Shown: piece by piece, positions 45,860 to 54,550 of the stretch | Layout: each line of letters starts with the position of its first letter | How positions within the stretch are numbered: position 1 is the stretch's first letter | From: Trebonia kvetii | GTDB lineage: Bacteria; Actinomycetota; Actinomycetes; Streptosporangiales; Streptosporangiaceae | Reading direction: 5' to 3' | Assembly: GCF_007827045.1 (NCBI RefSeq) | Contig: NZ_RPFW01000003.1 | Coordinates: 496,001 to 560,000 of the forward strand | Length of the DNA stretch: 64,000 nucleotides | The notes under the pieces: model-generated | Databases searched by the model: none | What the model was told of the DNA's origin: nothing | What the model saw: the letters and a program-made list of their open reading frames with translations, nothing else | Position numbers and translations under genes: made by a program

Positions 45860-47842
45860 ATGACCGAGCAGAGCAGCCCAGTTCCTTCGAAGGCGCACGC
45901 TCCGTCCCCGCTGGACATCCCGGCGCGGACGGCCGGCGCGAAGCCCGTGCCCACCCGGCCGGCCACAGTGCAGTCTGGCACTGGCCCGGCCGCCGCAGGG
46001 GCCGTCCAGGCCGGCTCCGCCCAGGCGGGGGCCGCGCAGCCATCTGCGGCCGCATCGCGCCCGCAGCACCCGGCCGCCGCTCCGGTCCGAGTCACCGGGG
46101 CCCAGGCCCTGGTGCTTGCCCTTGAGCAGGTCGGGGTCGACGTGGTGTTCGGCATTCCAGGCGGCGCAGTCCTGCCCGCCTACGACCCGCTGCTCGACTC
46201 CGAGCAGATCCGGCACATCCTGGTCCGCCACGAGCAGGGCGCGGGCCACGCCGCCACCGGATACGCCCAGGCCACCGGGCGGACCGGGGTCTGCATGGCG
46301 ACGAGCGGCCCGGGGGCGACCAACCTCGTCACGCCGCTCGCCGACGCCTACATGGACTCGGTTCCCGTGGTCGCGATCACCGGGCAGGTCTCCACCAACC
46401 TGATAGGCACCGACGGGTTCCAGGAGGCGGACATCTCCGGGATCACCTACCCGATCACCAAGCACAACTTCCTTGTCACCAAGCCGGAAGATATTGCCCG
46501 CACCATCGGCGAGGCCTTCCACCTGGCCTCCACCGGCCGCCCCGGCCCGGTCCTGGTGGACATCGCCAAGGACGCCATGCAGGCGACCACCGAGTTCACC
46601 TGGCCGGTGCCGTTCGACCTGCCCGGCTACCACCCGGTCACCAGGCCGCACTCGCGGCAGGTTCGCGAGGCCGCCCGGATGATCGCCGACGCCAAGCGCC
46701 CCGTGCTCTACGTCGGCGGTGGCGTGATCAAGGCCGACGCCTCAGCCGAACTGCTCGAGCTGGCCGAGCTGACCGGCGCTCCGGTGGTCACCACGCTGAT
46801 GGCGCGCGGCGCGTTCCCGGACAGCCATCCGCTGCACCTCGGCATGCCTGGCATGCACGGCACGGTCGCCGCGGTGGGCGCGCTGCAGCGGTCCGACCTG
46901 CTCATCGCGCTCGGCGCCAGGTTCGACGACCGGGTCACCGGCAAGCTCGACTCCTTCGCGCCCGACGCGCTGATCGTGCACGCGGACATCGACCCGGCGG
47001 AGATCTCCAAGAACCGGCGCGCCGACGTCCCGATCGTCGGCGACTGCAAGGAGGTCATCGCCGAGCTGATCGCCGCCGTCAGCACCGACCATCAGCACGG
47101 CCGCAAGGGCGATTACGGCGACTGGTGGGCGCAGTTGCGGCAGTGGCGCGACAAGTATCCCCTCGGCTATGTCGAGTTCGACGACGGCAGCCTGGCGCCG
47201 CAGTACGTGATCGAGCGGATCGGCAAGATCGCCGGTCCCGAGGCCATCTACCTGGCCGGCGTCGGCCAGCACCAGATGTGGGCGGCCCAGTTCATCGGCT
47301 ACGAGAACCCGCGGACCTGGATCAACTCCGGCGGCGCCGGCACCATGGGCTTCGCGGTCCCGGCCGCGATGGGCGCCAAGGTCGGCAGCCCGGAATCGAC
47401 CGTGTGGGCCATCGACGGCGACGGCTGCTTCCAGATGACCAACCAGGAGCTAGCCACCTGCGCGATCGAGGGCATCCCGATCAAGATCGCGATCATCAAC
47501 AACGGCAACCTCGGCATGGTCCGCCAGTGGCAGACGCTGTTCTACAACCAGCGCTACTCCAACACCAACCTTGGCGACAAGAAGACCGAGCTGGAGGGCA
47601 CCCGTATCCCCGACTTCGTGAAGCTGGCCGAGGCCTACGGGTGCATAGGCTTGCGCTGCGAGAAGAAGGAAGACGTCGACGCGGTCATCGAGCAGGCGAT
47701 GGCCATCAACGACCAGCCGGTCGTGATCGACTTCATCGTGCACAAGGACGCCATGGTCTGGCCCATGGTCGCGGCGGGCACGAGCAACGACGACATCAAG
47801 TTCGCCCGCGACATGGCGCCCGACTGGGAAGCGATGGACTGA
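45860..47842 (+). CDS. ilvB: Acetolactate synthase, large subunit
   Basis: A 660-residue ThDP enzyme for the first common step of valine, leucine and isoleucine synthesis. N-terminal domain: VDVVFGIPGGAVLPAYD with the catalytic Glu in RHEQGAGHAATGYA. C-terminal ThDP/Mg motif: IDGDGCFQMTNQELATCAIE, NNGNLGMV. An extra N-terminal stretch of about 70 residues, rich in Ala/Pro/Gly, precedes the core. ilvN follows after 5 nt; expression is set by the attenuator upstream. Confidence 0.95.
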   Translation: MTEQSSPVPSKAHAPSPLDIPARTAGAKPVPTRPATVQSGTGPAAAGAVQAGSAQAGAAQPSAAASRPQHPAAAPVRVTGAQALVLALEQVGVDVVFGIPGGAVLPAYDPLLDSEQIRHILVRHEQGAGHAATGYAQATGRTGVCMATSGPGATNLVTPLADAYMDSVPVVAITGQVSTNLIGTDGFQEADISGITYPITKHNFLVTKPEDIARTIGEAFHLASTGRPGPVLVDIAKDAMQATTEFTWPVPFDLPGYHPVTRPHSRQVREAARMIADAKRPVLYVGGGVIKADASAELLELAELTGAPVVTTLMARGAFPDSHPLHLGMPGMHGTVAAVGALQRSDLLIALGARFDDRVTGKLDSFAPDALIVHADIDPAEISKNRRADVPIVGDCKEVIAELIAAVSTDHQHGRKGDYGDWWAQLRQWRDKYPLGYVEFDDGSLAPQYVIERIGKIAGPEAIYLAGVGQHQMWAAQFIGYENPRTWINSGGAGTMGFAVPAAMGAKVGSPESTVWAIDGDGCFQMTNQELATCAIEGIPIKIAIINNGNLGMVRQWQTLFYNQRYSNTNLGDKKTELEGTRIPDFVKLAEAYGCIGLRCEKKEDVDAVIEQAMAINDQPVVIDFIVHKDAMVWPMVAAGTSNDDIKFARDMAPDWEAMD

Positions 47843-47847
47843 CAACA

Positions 47848-48375
47848 ATGAGCGAGCAGCACACCCTCTCCGTCCTGGTGGAGAACAAGCCCGGTGTCCT
47901 GGTCAGGATCGCCGGACTGTTCTCCAGGCGCGGGTTCAACATCGAGTCACTCGCGGTCGGCCCGACCGAGCACGAGGAGATCTCCCGTATGACGATCGTG
48001 GTGAACTGCGAGGAGCACCCGCTCGAGCAGGTCACCAAGCAGCTCAACAAGCTGATCAACGTGCTCAAGATCGTCGAGCTCGAGCCGTCGCAGGCGGTGC
48101 AGCGCGAGCTCATGCTGATCAAGGTCCGCGCCGACACGGACAGCAGGTCCAAGGTGCTCGAGACGGTCGAACTGTTCCGTGCTCGCGTGGTCGACGTGGC
48201 GCTTGACGCCGTGACGATCGAGGCGACTGGGAGCCATGACAAGCTAGAGGCACTGGTCCGGGTCCTTGAGCCGTTCGGCATCAAGGAGCTGGTCAAGTCC
48301 GGCACGATCGCGGTCGGCCGCGGTGGCAGGTCCATCACGGACCGCACGCTGCGCCCTCTTGAGCGCTCCGCCTAA
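47848..48375 (+). CDS. ilvN: Acetolactate synthase, small regulatory subunit
   Basis: A 175-residue regulatory subunit that gives valine feedback inhibition. An N-terminal ACT domain (HTLSVLVENKPGVLVRIAGL, residues 4-23) and a C-terminal ALS_ss_C domain (LIKVRADTDSRSKVLETVEL) are both complete. The start lies 5 nt after the ilvB stop, so the two are coupled. Confidence 0.95.
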   Translation: MSEQHTLSVLVENKPGVLVRIAGLFSRRGFNIESLAVGPTEHEEISRMTIVVNCEEHPLEQVTKQLNKLINVLKIVELEPSQAVQRELMLIKVRADTDSRSKVLETVELFRARVVDVALDAVTIEATGSHDKLEALVRVLEPFGIKELVKSGTIAVGRGGRSITDRTLRPLERSA

Positions 48376-48407
48376 CAAACGACAAACCCAACGAAAGGGC
48401 CATTTCA

Positions 48408-49409
48408 GTGGCAGAGATCTTCTACGACCACGATGCCGACCTCTCGCTCATCCAGGGGAGGCACGTTGCCGTCCTCGGATACGGCAGCCAGGGGCACGCG
48501 CACGCGCTTTCGCTGCGTGACTCCGGCGTCGATGTGCGGGTCGGCCTTCAGCCGGGGTCGAAGAGCCGCGAGAAGGCCGAGAGCGACGGCCTGCGCGTCC
48601 TCACGCCCGCCGAGGCATGCGAGGAAGCCGACCTGGTGATGGTGCTGATCCCGGACCACCTGCAGCGCCAGGTGTACGCCGAGGCGATCGCGCCGTCGCT
48701 GGTCGAGGGTGATGCGCTGTTCTTCGCGCACGGCCTGAACATCCGGTACGGCCTGATCCAGCCGCCGGCCGACGTGGACGTGGTCATGGTCGCGCCGAAG
48801 GGCCCAGGCCACCTCGTCCGCCGCCAGTTCAACGAGGGCCGCGGCGTGCCTGCCCTGGTCGCCGTCGAGCAGGATGCCTCGGGCAACGCGCTCGCGCTTG
48901 GCCTGTCCTACGCCAAGGGCATCGGCGCCACCCGGGCCGGCGTGCTCAAGACCACGTTCAAGGAGGAGACGGAGACCGACCTGTTCGGCGAGCAGGCGGT
49001 GCTCTGCGGCGGTGTCTCCGAACTGATCAAGGCCGGGTTTGACACCCTCGTCGAGGCCGGCTACCAGCCGGAGGCCGCGTACTTCGAGTGCCTGCACGAG
49101 ATGAAGCTGATCGTCGACCTGATGTACGAGGGCGGAATCTCCAAGATGTACTGGTCGGTCTCCGACACGGCCGAGTTCGGCGGCTACACCCGCGGCCCGC
49201 GCCTGATCAACGACCAGACCCGCGCCGAGATGAAGAAGATCCTCGGCGAGATCCAGGACGGCACCTTCACCCGCGAGCTCGTCGATGAGTTCGACGCCGG
49301 CCAGCCCAACTTCGCCAAGCGCCGCGAGGCCGAGCAGGCCGAGCAGATCGAGCAGGTCGGCGCCAAGCTGCGGCCGCTGATGAGCTGGCTCTCGGACAGC
49401 GAGGACTAG
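48408..49409 (+). CDS. ilvC: Ketol-acid reductoisomerase
   Basis: A 333-residue class I KARI that converts acetolactate to 2,3-dihydroxyisovalerate with NADPH. The nucleotide loop GYGSQGHAHALSLRDSG is near residue 24. Metal-binding acidic residues lie in TETDLFGEQAVLCGG near residue 189 and the helix ECLHEMKLIVDLMYEGG follows. Normal length. The GTG start, 32 nt after ilvN, has GAAAGG upstream. Confidence 0.96.
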   Translation: MAEIFYDHDADLSLIQGRHVAVLGYGSQGHAHALSLRDSGVDVRVGLQPGSKSREKAESDGLRVLTPAEACEEADLVMVLIPDHLQRQVYAEAIAPSLVEGDALFFAHGLNIRYGLIQPPADVDVVMVAPKGPGHLVRRQFNEGRGVPALVAVEQDASGNALALGLSYAKGIGATRAGVLKTTFKEETETDLFGEQAVLCGGVSELIKAGFDTLVEAGYQPEAAYFECLHEMKLIVDLMYEGGISKMYWSVSDTAEFGGYTRGPRLINDQTRAEMKKILGEIQDGTFTRELVDEFDAGQPNFAKRREAEQAEQIEQVGAKLRPLMSWLSDSED

Positions 49410-49417
49410 GGTTCCCT

Positions 49418-50464
49418 ATGGGAAAGACAGTCAAGCTAGCCGTCATCGGCGGCGACGGCATCGGACCCGAGGTCACGGCCGAGGCGCTCAAGGTACTGCG
49501 GGCGGCGACTCCCGAGGTCACCTGGGACACCACGGACTACGACCTTGGCGCGCGGCGCTACCACGCGACGGGGGAGACGCTTCCCGACACGGTTCTCGAG
49601 GAGATCCGCGGGCACGACGCGATCCTGCTCGGCGCGGTCGGCGACCCGTCGGTGCCGAGCGGCGTGCTCGAGCGCGGGCTGCTGCTCCGGCTCCGCTTCG
49701 AGCTCGACCACTACGTCAACCTGCGGCCCGTCCGCCTGTACCCGGGTGTCGCCTCGCCGCTGGCGAAGGGGACGCCGGAGACGATCGACATGGTGGTCGT
49801 CCGGGAGGGCACCGAGGGTCCGTACACCGGGGCGGGCGGCGTGATGCGCCGGGGCACGCCGCAGGAGATCGCCACCCAGGAGTCCTACAACACCTACTTC
49901 GGCGTGGAGCGGGTCGCCCGCTACGCGTTCGAGCAGGCGGCTAACCGGCCGCGCCGCAAGCTGACGCTGGTGCACAAGAACAACGTGCTCACCTACGCCG
50001 GCGACCTGTGGGTGCGCACGGTGAACGGGCTGGCGCCGGAGTTCCCCTCGGTGACGGTGGAGTACCAGCACGTGGACGCGGCGTCGATGTTCTTCGTGAC
50101 ACAGCCGGAGCGGTTCGATGTCATCGTGACCGACAACCTGTTCGGCGACATCATCACCGACCTCGGTGCGGCGATCGCCGGCGGCATCGGGCTCGCGGCG
50201 AGCGGCAACATTAACCCCGCGGGGACGTTCCCGTCGATGTTCGAGCCGGTGCACGGCAGCGCGCCGGACATCGCGGGCCAGTCCAAGGCCGACCCGACCG
50301 CGGCGATCCTGTCCGCGGCGCTGCTCCTCTCGCACCTCGGCTACACCGCCGAGGCGGGACAGATCGAGCAGGCGGTCGCGGACGACGTGAGCGAGCGCGG
50401 GGGGCGTTCCGCGCGGACCACGGGCGAGATCGGCGACGACGTCGCCAAGCGAGTAGCCGGATAG
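49418..50464 (+). CDS. leuB: 3-isopropylmalate dehydrogenase
   Basis: A 348-residue beta-decarboxylating dehydrogenase of the IPMDH/IDH family acting in leucine synthesis. It begins VKLAVIGGDGIGPEVTAEAL. The substrate loop VLERGLLLRLRFELDHYVNLRPVRL (around residue 85), VVREGTEGPYTG, the metal-site DNLFGDIITDL, and FEPVHGSAPDIAG for NAD binding are visible; these favour LeuB over isocitrate dehydrogenase. The start is 8 nt after the ilvC stop, extending the ilv operon. leuA, leuC and leuD are not here. Confidence 0.95.
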   Translation: MGKTVKLAVIGGDGIGPEVTAEALKVLRAATPEVTWDTTDYDLGARRYHATGETLPDTVLEEIRGHDAILLGAVGDPSVPSGVLERGLLLRLRFELDHYVNLRPVRLYPGVASPLAKGTPETIDMVVVREGTEGPYTGAGGVMRRGTPQEIATQESYNTYFGVERVARYAFEQAANRPRRKLTLVHKNNVLTYAGDLWVRTVNGLAPEFPSVTVEYQHVDAASMFFVTQPERFDVIVTDNLFGDIITDLGAAIAGGIGLAASGNINPAGTFPSMFEPVHGSAPDIAGQSKADPTAAILSAALLLSHLGYTAEAGQIEQAVADDVSERGGRSARTTGEIGDDVAKRVAG

Positions 50465-50702
50465 GCCCGCCCCGAGCGTGAGCCAAAGCGCGCAGCGCGG
50501 CGGCGAGCGCGCCAAGCACAGCGCAGGCGGCGCGGCCTTCCGGCAGGAACCCGCGCCGCCCGCGCTAGACGCGCAGCCATGCGCTGCCCGCGTGGCGGGG
50601 ACCCGGGTGGCTTTCTTTTGGCCCGCTCCGGCAGCGTCGACTTGGCGGGGCGGACGTTTATCCGCGATATTCGAGTAGCGCTCTGAAAGGACCTGATCCG
50701 CG

Positions 50703-51815
50703 ATGACCGAAAGCCTCGCCCACGAGATCGACTTCGAGATCCACCCCTCCCAGACGCCGGTGCCGGCCGCGGAACGCGCCCGGATACTGGAAGCGCCGGG
50801 GTTCGGTCAGGTCTTCACCGATCACATGATCACGCTGCGCTGGACCGAACAGCGCGGCTGGCACGACGGCAAGCTGGAGCCGTACGGCCCGTTCACCCTC
50901 GACCCCGCGACGGCGGTCTTCCATTACGGCCAGGAGCTCTTCGAGGGCCTGAAGGCCTACCGCCAGGATTCTGGCTCGATCGTGATGTTCCGCCCGCGGG
51001 CCAACGCCGCCCGCTTCAACGCGGGCTGCCGCCGGATGGCGATGCCCGAGCTACCCGAGGAGACGTTCATCCGGGCCCTGGAACTGCTCGTCACCCAGGA
51101 CAGGGAGTGGATTCCCGACGGTGAGGGCAACAGCCTCTACCTGCGTCCCTTCATGATCGCTACGGCCCGGGGCCTCGGCGTTAACCACCCGTCGTCCGAG
51201 TACATGTTCTGCGCGATCGCTTCGCCCGCCGCCTCGTATTTCGGCGCGGGCAAGACCGTCAAGGTCTGGCTGTCCGAGGACTACACCAGGGCCGCCCCCG
51301 GCGGCACCGGCGCGGTCAAGTGCGGCGGCAACTACGCCGCGGCGTTCGTCGCGCAGCAGCAGGCTGTTGACAAGGGCTGTGACCAAGTGGTCTGGCTGGA
51401 CGCCGCCGAGCACGAGTGGGTCGAGGAAATGGGCGGCATGAACCTGTACTTCGTGTACGGTTCAGGCGACTCCGCAAGGGTTTTGACCCCGGCCCTGTCC
51501 GGCTCGCTCCTTCCCGGCATCACCCGGGACTCCCTCCTCAGGCTCGCCCCCACGCTCGGCATCCCCGCCGAGGAGGGACGCCTCTCCGTCACCGCCTGGC
51601 GCGACGCCTGCGCGGCAGGGGAACTGACCGAGGTCTTCGCCTGCGGCACCGCCGCCGTGATCACGCCCGTCGGGGCCGTTGACGGCGCCTCCGGCGGCTG
51701 GACCATCGGCGACGGCACACCTGGTGCGGTCACCCAGCGCCTCAAGTCCGAGCTGATCGGTATCCAGTACGGCCACCAGCCGGACCCGTTCGGCTGGGTC
51801 TACAAGGTCGCCTAG
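50703..51815 (+). CDS. ilvE: Branched-chain amino acid aminotransferase
   Basis: A 370-residue fold-type IV PLP enzyme doing the last transamination for valine, leucine and isoleucine. The PLP Lys is in GGTGAVKCGGNYAAA (about residue 205). Other family marks are YGQELFEGLKAYRQ, RPFMIATARGLGV, EEMGGMNLYFVYG and EVFACGTAAVITPVG. The ATG follows GAAAGGA. A 238-nt gap without a gene separates it from leuB; a TTGGCG with a downstream GATATT suggests its own promoter. A long imperfect hairpin follows. Confidence 0.95.
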   Translation: MTESLAHEIDFEIHPSQTPVPAAERARILEAPGFGQVFTDHMITLRWTEQRGWHDGKLEPYGPFTLDPATAVFHYGQELFEGLKAYRQDSGSIVMFRPRANAARFNAGCRRMAMPELPEETFIRALELLVTQDREWIPDGEGNSLYLRPFMIATARGLGVNHPSSEYMFCAIASPAASYFGAGKTVKVWLSEDYTRAAPGGTGAVKCGGNYAAAFVAQQQAVDKGCDQVVWLDAAEHEWVEEMGGMNLYFVYGSGDSARVLTPALSGSLLPGITRDSLLRLAPTLGIPAEEGRLSVTAWRDACAAGELTEVFACGTAAVITPVGAVDGASGGWTIGDGTPGAVTQRLKSELIGIQYGHQPDPFGWVYKVA

Positions 51816-51844
51816 CAGGGCTACCGCCGTAAACCATCGGCGGG

Positions 51845-51913
51845 GCGGGCCACAGGGGAAGATTTCCCGCGGCGCTCCTTCGGAAGGCCGCGAGGGAATC
51901 TCACGGCCCGCCC
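51845..51913 (+). terminator. Long imperfect hairpin after ilvE
   Basis: Outer arms ggcgggcc / ggcccgcc and inner arms GATTTCCCGCGGC / GCCGCGAGGGAATC form a stem of about 30 bp around a short loop. Confidence 0.6.
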
Positions 51914-51993
51914 ACCCCTAGAACTAGGGCGAGGATCCCGAATTGCCGCTGAGACATACCGGTAATTAAGGGCTTTTCGGGCATGCGATCCAG

Positions 51994-52079
51994 CATGATC
52001 GTGGAAACTTTTCTCGTGATGGAGACAAAGACCCCGATTCGGGGCAAAAGTTTCCATCAAAATCGTAATTTCCATGATC
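51994..52079. repeat. AT-richer palindromic element
   Basis: CATGATC bounds both ends (51994-52000 and 52073-52079). Inside, GATCGTGGAAA near the left end is complementary, 10 of 11, to TTTCCATGATC at the right end. A perfect 10-bp pair GGAAACTTTT (52003-52012) / AAAAGTTTCC (52046-52055) encloses CCCC-GATTC-GGGG. Its base composition is well below that of its surroundings. Confidence 0.55.
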
Positions 52080-52189
52080 TTTTCTCGCTCGTCGCTCAGT
52101 CCTGCTGCGCTTGTGTAACAGCCGTCAGCGTCGCCCCCAATGCAGGTCACGTGTCTCACGCGTTCAGAGACCGATTCCTGTCTATCCAG

Positions 52190-52240
52190 GTCTGCCTGGT
52201 CGGCGCGCCCTGGACGGGCGCGGTCCCCCGCCAGGCAGAC
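52190..52240. repeat. Inverted repeat GTCTGCCTGG / CCAGGCAGAC
   Basis: Perfect 10-bp arms at 52190-52199 and 52231-52240 around a 31-nt GC-rich interior. There is no T-tract; role unknown. Confidence 0.45.
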
Positions 52241-52280
52241 GTGCCCCAAGACATCGCTACGGCGTTCTCTTGACGGCCCT

Positions 52281-52316
52281 GTTTCGAGTCTCGCAGCACC
52301 CATTCAGGCTCGAAAC
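52281..52316. repeat. Inverted repeat GTTTCGAG / CTCGAAAC
   Basis: Perfect 8-bp arms at 52281-52288 and 52309-52316 around 20 nt. Not a tRNA. Confidence 0.4.
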
Positions 52317-52551
52317 GCCTCACTAGCCCCAGACGCCTCGTGGAGATGGCATTCACTCCGGCCGCCGGTTAGCTCCGGCCCCGCCCGACCATCCCAGGTT
52401 GTCCACACGATTGCCTACGCTGTGTAACCGGTGAAGCGGTCCCGGGCGAGGCTGGGGAGAGGGGTTGCTCGGGCGGTTGGGGAGAAATCATGGGGATCTG
52501 GGCTGGGCGGAAAGTCCGGTGTGGCCGGGGTTTGCGGACGACGCGAGGTGT

Positions 52552-52569
52552 CGTTACCATTCCGTTACC
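52552..52569 (+). promoter_or_regulatory. Direct heptamer repeat CGTTACC-N4-CGTTACC
   Basis: Two identical heptamers at 52552-52558 and 52563-52569 (11-bp period), in the style of PHO-box or OmpR/SARP-family operators. No gene starts directly downstream, so the target is unclear; ssrA is 420 nt away. Confidence 0.3.
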
Positions 52570-52911
52570 AAATTTCTGATCACGTAAAGCAACCATGGAG
52601 GCACTCTCTGGCGTCCTTACATATGACTGAGGCTCGCTTGGGGGGTTGCGGCCCAGTCAACGTGAGAGCCGGGCCTCATCTCGGGGGAGGCCCGGACTTC
52701 AGGACCGGCTCCGACCCTGCCGGTCGGCCCCTGCGGGCGCGTTTCGGCCACCGCCAGCGCCTGCGGGGGCCATCTCCTGTTCTGGGCCGTTGTTCGCCTC
52801 AAGACCGCCGCGACCCCCGCGTCCCCCGGGCGGGTCTCGGTCGCGGAGCGGCAGGTCTCTGTCGCCCGAGCGACTACGCGCGGGAGCGCTTCCAGCTGCG
52901 GGGAATCCCTG

Positions 52912-52941
52912 TTGGCAGACCTCTGTTGTAGGCAGTAACCT
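52912..52941 (+). promoter_or_regulatory. ssrA promoter
   Basis: TTGGCA (52912-52917), 18-nt spacer, TAACCT (52936-52941), about 46 nt before the mature tmRNA 5' end. Confidence 0.45.
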
Positions 52942-52987
52942 CGTAGGTGGCGGTAACGCCCCGCGTGGCCGTCTACAACTCAACAGG

Positions 52988-53375
52988 GGGATGAACGGTT
53001 TCGACTTCGGTGGTTAATCCAGGGGAAGCGAGCCGAGGGTGGCGGACGTAACCTCGTAAAAATGCGACCGCAAACCACAAGTGCCAACTCAAATAGCACT
53101 GTCAAGGTCCCCAGGACCGCTCTCGCTCTTGCTGCCTAAGCAAGTCTGAGGGTTTGACTGTCAGCCCGGGAGCGCCTTCGGCCCGGAATCTGGCATCAAC
53201 TAGAAGGCTCAACTAGCCAGCCCGGTCACGGGGCAGGCTAGGAAATCAAACAGTGACTGAGCCCGTCGGCGTCTTGCCTGCGTGATCGCCGGGGCTGAGA
53301 AAAACACAGCAGGCTGCGCTCGGAGAAGACTTGGAAAGGTCCCGAAGGACCCGGGTTCGATTCCCGGCATCTCCA
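52988..53375 (+). ncRNA. ssrA: tmRNA (ssrA)
   Basis: tmRNA rescues stalled ribosomes and tags the nascent protein. The 5' acceptor strand GGGGATG (52988-52994) pairs with CATCTCC (53368-53374), with discriminator A53375; CCA is not encoded. The conserved 5' GAACGGTTTCGACTTCG and the T-arm GGGTTCGATTCCCGG are present. A reading frame ends in Ala-Leu-Ala-Leu-Ala-Ala-stop at 53119-53139, as in actinobacterial tags. The expected GCAAAC resume site (53070) is not in that frame; GCC at 53083 would give ANSNSTVKVPRTALALAA. smpB is not in the window. Confidence 0.93.
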
Positions 53376-53377
53376 AG

Positions 53378-53405
53378 ACAGCTCAGTTTTTGAAAACTGA
53401 GCTGT
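53378..53405 (+). terminator. ssrA terminator
   Basis: Perfect 13-bp stem (acagctcagtttt / aaaactgagctgt) directly after the tmRNA 3' end. Confidence 0.8.
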
Positions 53406-53583
53406 GTTGGTAGTCCCTGTTGCAGGACGCGCCGACGGCTTAGCCGCTCGGCGCGTTCTGTTTGTCTGCCTCGGTGTTTGTGTCGCAGGTCAGGACCGAT
53501 AGCCGCTGGGGCGGCGTCCCTGTCGCACAGCGGGCGGAACGGGTAGAGTCCTCACAACGCCCCACGAGCGACGAGGTGTGACA

Positions 53584-53913
53584 GTGGCTTACCCGCCTCA
53601 GCCTGATATACAGCCGGGTTACTATCCTTACCCGGTCCAGCGCCCGACGAATGGCCTGGCCGTCGCCGCCCTCGTGTGCGGTATCGCCCAATTCTTTGTC
53701 GGGGTCACCTTCATTCCGGCGATCATCTGCGGGCATATGGCACGACGTCAGATTCGCCAGACCGGGGAGGGTGGCGACGGGATGGCCCTCGCCGGACTCA
53801 TCCTCGGGTATATCGGAGGTGCCCTGCTCATCGGGGCGGTATTGCTTTTCGTTCTCCTGGCCGCTGTGGTCGTGAGCAGCGGGCATGCCACAACGGCAGT
53901 GCCGGGCAACTGA
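53584..53913 (+). CDS. DUF4190-like small membrane protein
   Basis: A 109-residue protein. A Pro/Tyr-rich N-terminus (PPQPDIQPGYYPYP) precedes two helices: NGLAVAALVCGIAQFFVG and GLILGYIGGALLIGAVLL. The segment between (GHMARRQIRQTGEGGDGMALAG) is the DUF4190 signature pattern. Function unknown. GTG 53584 lies 7 nt after GAGG; the in-frame GTG at 53578 is too close to it. Confidence 0.75.
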   Translation: MAYPPQPDIQPGYYPYPVQRPTNGLAVAALVCGIAQFFVGVTFIPAIICGHMARRQIRQTGEGGDGMALAGLILGYIGGALLIGAVLLFVLLAAVVVSSGHATTAVPGN

Positions 53914-54293
53914 GCGTCGCTGGCGCTGCACCCCGATACGCCAAGCTCTGATGTACCCGGTTGCCGCGGTCTCGCCCCGCACGGCCGCCGTCGCCTGCAC
54001 CTGAAGGCTGCCAGCGCCGCCAGGCGCCTCCCGCGCGATCCCCCGGCCAAGCCCGCGACAGCTATGCGCAGACCCAGCGAAACCAGTGCAGAAACCAGTG
54101 CCTCGGGGCCATCTGACATGCCGAAAACAGCGTTCGGTGGGCGGCGCGCTAGCTGATCATTACCATTCTGCCTCCGAACACGGGATAATAGGGCGACGGA
54201 TCGACACGGTTGTTGCTGTCCGGTGGCGGCCAACGGGTGGGGCCGGACCGGGCGCGGTTCGCATGAGGTGTGCGTTAAGGAAGGGGATGCAGC
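53914..54293. other. Gap between DUF4190-like and DUF3117 genes
   Basis: No gene seen. It contains a 12-nt tandem duplication (GAAACCAGTGC[A/C], 54079-54102) and GGGATAAT near 54180, a possible extended -10 about 105 nt before the DUF3117 gene. Confidence 0.4.
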
Positions 54294-54461
54294 ATGGCGG
54301 CGATGAAGCCGCGGACGGGCGATGGCCCGCTCGAGGTGACCAAGGAGGGCCGTGGCATCGTGATGCGCGTCCCGTTGGAGGGTGGCGGCAGGCTCGTTGT
54401 CGAGTTGTCCGCCGATGAGGCCGCGAAGCTCGGTGACGCACTAGCGGCGGCCGTTGGGTAA
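54294..54461 (+). CDS. DUF3117 family protein
   Basis: A 55-residue protein beginning MAAMKPRTGDGPLEVTKEGR and containing MRVPLEGGGRLVVELS, then DEAAKLGDALAAAVG. This is the highly conserved actinobacterial DUF3117 family (mycobacterial Rv1211 type), of unknown function. The Shine-Dalgarno AAGGAAGGGG precedes the ATG. Its position beside the O-methyltransferase and sigE matches the mycobacterial gene order. Confidence 0.93.
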   Translation: MAAMKPRTGDGPLEVTKEGRGIVMRVPLEGGGRLVVELSADEAAKLGDALAAAVG

Positions 54462-54550
54462 GCCCGTCAGGCTCGTCAGGCCGGCTCGCAGGATGAGCCG
54501 TCTGCTACCCAGCAGGCCGAGCCGCGCATCCGTTCGGAATGATTGAACTT

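Larger units (their letters stand above)
51816..52987. other. Gene-free stretch before ssrA
   Basis: About 1.17 kb without a credible protein gene. It holds the ilvE hairpin, an AT-richer palindromic element (51994-52079), two further inverted repeats, a heptamer direct repeat (52552-52569), a 9-bp hairpin (CCGGGCCTC / GAGGCCCGG, 52669-52695) and the ssrA promoter. Open frames here lack ribosome-binding sites and family features. Confidence 0.6.

Noticed and set aside
51821..52303. A 160-codon minus-strand frame in the gap after ilvE
   Set aside because: It runs through hairpins and a palindrome, lacks a convincing ribosome-binding site and shows no domain.
52281..52316. Inverted repeat considered as a tRNA T-arm or integrase attachment site
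   Set aside because: No acceptor or anticodon arms can be drawn around it and no integrase or flanking duplication is present.
52399..52407. TTGTCCACA, a perfect actinobacterial DnaA box
   Set aside because: It is a single isolated match with no box cluster and no dnaA/dnaN nearby, so it does not indicate an origin.
53440..54000. A 186-codon frame opposite the DUF4190-like gene
   Set aside because: The plus-strand frame has two clear membrane helices and the family pattern; the opposite frame is its shadow.
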